From contig CAISQQ010000384.1 in the NCBI GenBank assembly GCA_903887655.1, positions 1 through 6,560 on the forward strand: a DNA stretch of 6,560 nucleotides, written 5' to 3'. The position numbers and the translations under genes were made by a program. Shown in pieces: positions 5,818 through 6,560 of the stretch. The notes beneath the pieces were generated by a model. The model saw nothing but the letters and a program-made list of their open reading frames with translations, was not told the DNA's origin and ran no database searches. How positions within the stretch are numbered: position 1 is the first letter of the stretch; every line of letters begins with the position of its first letter. Origin of the DNA: an uncultured Burkholderiales bacterium. Its GTDB lineage: Bacteria; Pseudomonadota; Gammaproteobacteria; Burkholderiales; Burkholderiaceae_C.

Positions 5818-6560
5818 ATGATCCAACGTCGTACTCTATTGCAAAGCGCCTCGGCTGTTTGTGCCTCGGGTGTTTTAAGCGCCAGCGGTTTGGCCCAAGC
5901 TGCAGAAGCAAAGTTGTTGAAGATTTCGCATCAGTTCCCAGGTGGAACGATTGACAAGGGTGACTTTAGAGACCGCTTGGCCAGAAAATTTGCCCAAGAT
6001 GTGGAAAAGCGCACGGCGGGTGCACTGAAGTTTGAAATTTATCCCGGCTCCTCGCTTTTAAAAACCGTGGCGCAGTTCTCTGCCGTCAGGAAAGCTGCGC
6101 TTGACTTGACCCTCTATCCCTTGGCCTATGCCGGTGGGGAAGTGCAAGAGGTCAACATTGGATTGATGCCTTGCATGGTGACCTCCTATGAGCAAGGCTT
6201 TGCGTGGAAAAAAGCTGAAATTGGCCGTGAACTCACCAAACTCTTGGAGGCCAAGGGGGTGAAAATCATCACTTGGATTTGGCAAGCCGGTGGCACCGTC
6301 TCGCGCTCAACACCGGTGGTCAATCCTGACGACGTGAAGGGCTTGAAAATCCGTGGTGGCTCGCGCGAAATGGATCTGATGCTCAAGCAAGCTGGCGGCA
6401 TCATCTCTAGCGTGCCTTCCAATGAGATTTATCCCGCCATGCAAACCGGCTCCTTGGATGCGGCCGTGACGTCTTCGACTTCATTGATCTCTTTTCGCTT
6501 GGAAGAAATCTCCAAAGCATTGACCACGGGTCAAAAGCACAGCTTTTGGTACATGTTTGA
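5818..6560 (+). CDS. TRAP transporter substrate-binding protein, DctP family (3' end beyond window)
   Basis: Periplasmic solute receptor that captures a ligand, usually a carboxylate, and delivers it to a DctQ/DctM-type TRAP permease. The first 247 codons are present; the frame is open to the last base (which ends in an incomplete codon), and family members are typically 320-370 aa. The N terminus MIQRRTLLQS with a following hydrophobic stretch and AQA/AE near 27-30 is a signal peptide, twin-arginine-like in form. Mature-part DctP features are KISHQFPGG (35-43), the GLKIRGG segment with Arg179 at the position that usually binds the ligand carboxylate, NEIYPAMQTGSLDA (202-215), and an LEEISKALTTG segment (228-238) like the usual lid region. 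The ligand cannot be named. Permease genes would be expected downstream, outside the window. The 169-bp gap and its own Shine-Dalgarno suggest a unit separate from panB. Confidence 0.93.
   Translation, partial: MIQRRTLLQSASAVCASGVLSASGLAQAAEAKLLKISHQFPGGTIDKGDFRDRLARKFAQDVEKRTAGALKFEIYPGSSLLKTVAQFSAVRKAALDLTLYPLAYAGGEVQEVNIGLMPCMVTSYEQGFAWKKAEIGRELTKLLEAKGVKIITWIWQAGGTVSRSTPVVNPDDVKGLKIRGGSREMDLMLKQAGGIISSVPSNEIYPAMQTGSLDAAVTSSTSLISFRLEEISKALTTGQKHSFWYMF

Noticed and set aside
4893..5819. Long 308-codon open frame on the minus strand opposite panB
   Set aside because: It lies almost wholly antisense to an unmistakable panB, its translation shows no recognisable domain, and long antisense frames are common opposite GC-rich genes.
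5848..5865. Possible lipobox around Cys15 of the TRAP binding protein
   Set aside because: The residues before the cysteine are SAV, and Val at -1 does not fit a lipobox. An ordinary cleavage near residue 28 is more likely.
5748..5954. 68-codon + strand frame overlapping the start of the TRAP binding-protein gene
   Set aside because: It is out of frame with the DctP protein, whose start at 5818 has a good Shine-Dalgarno and a signal peptide.
1..6560. Mobile elements, CRISPR arrays, tRNA or rRNA genes, or a new defence-type system
   Set aside because: No direct-repeat array, transposase, integrase or structural RNA signature was seen. All strong coding signal is accounted for by five housekeeping or transport-type genes.

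Overview
The window looks like ordinary chromosomal DNA of a betaproteobacterium, most likely Burkholderiales/Comamonadaceae (Limnohabitans- or Rhodoferax-like). This rests on moderately high GC, protein character (AcnB, a PanB with an N-terminal extension, a TRAP binding protein), and an acnB preceded by a CitE-like lyase gene and an unknown secreted-protein gene, an order I recall from that family. The genus assignment is inference. Every real gene lies on the + strand. I see no mobile element, CRISPR array, tRNA, rRNA or foreign-looking island.

Region 1 (1-4644) is the end of a central-metabolism transcription unit. A CitE/HpcH-HpaI-type CoA-ester lyase (37-1041, possibly starting before the window) overlaps by ATGA with a gene for an exported, Pro/Ala-rich protein of unknown function (1038-1940). 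After a 9-nt gap comes acnB (1950-4535), encoding the bifunctional aconitate hydratase/2-methylisocitrate dehydratase of the TCA and 2-methylcitrate cycles. A clear Rho-independent terminator (4610-4644) closes the unit. The unit's promoter is outside the window.

Region 2 (4645-5648) is a separate unit. It contains an inverted repeat, a plausible extended -10 promoter and panB (ketopantoate hydroxymethyltransferase, first step of the pantothenate/CoA pathway). panB starts with GTG, and this start overlaps the stop of a four-codon mini-ORF. No panC or panE lies beside it in the window.

Region 3 (5649-6560) has a 169-bp gap with short inverted repeats. It is followed by the first 247 codons of a TRAP-type periplasmic substrate-binding protein (DctP family) with a twin-arginine-like signal peptide, which runs off the window end.

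The genes share a loose theme of carboxylic-acid and CoA metabolism: CoA-ester cleavage, citrate/isocitrate isomerisation, CoA precursor synthesis and, probably, organic-acid uptake. Only the first three look co-transcribed. I found no convincing new system. The best leads are the unknown exported protein embedded in the acnB operon and the arrangement at the panB start.
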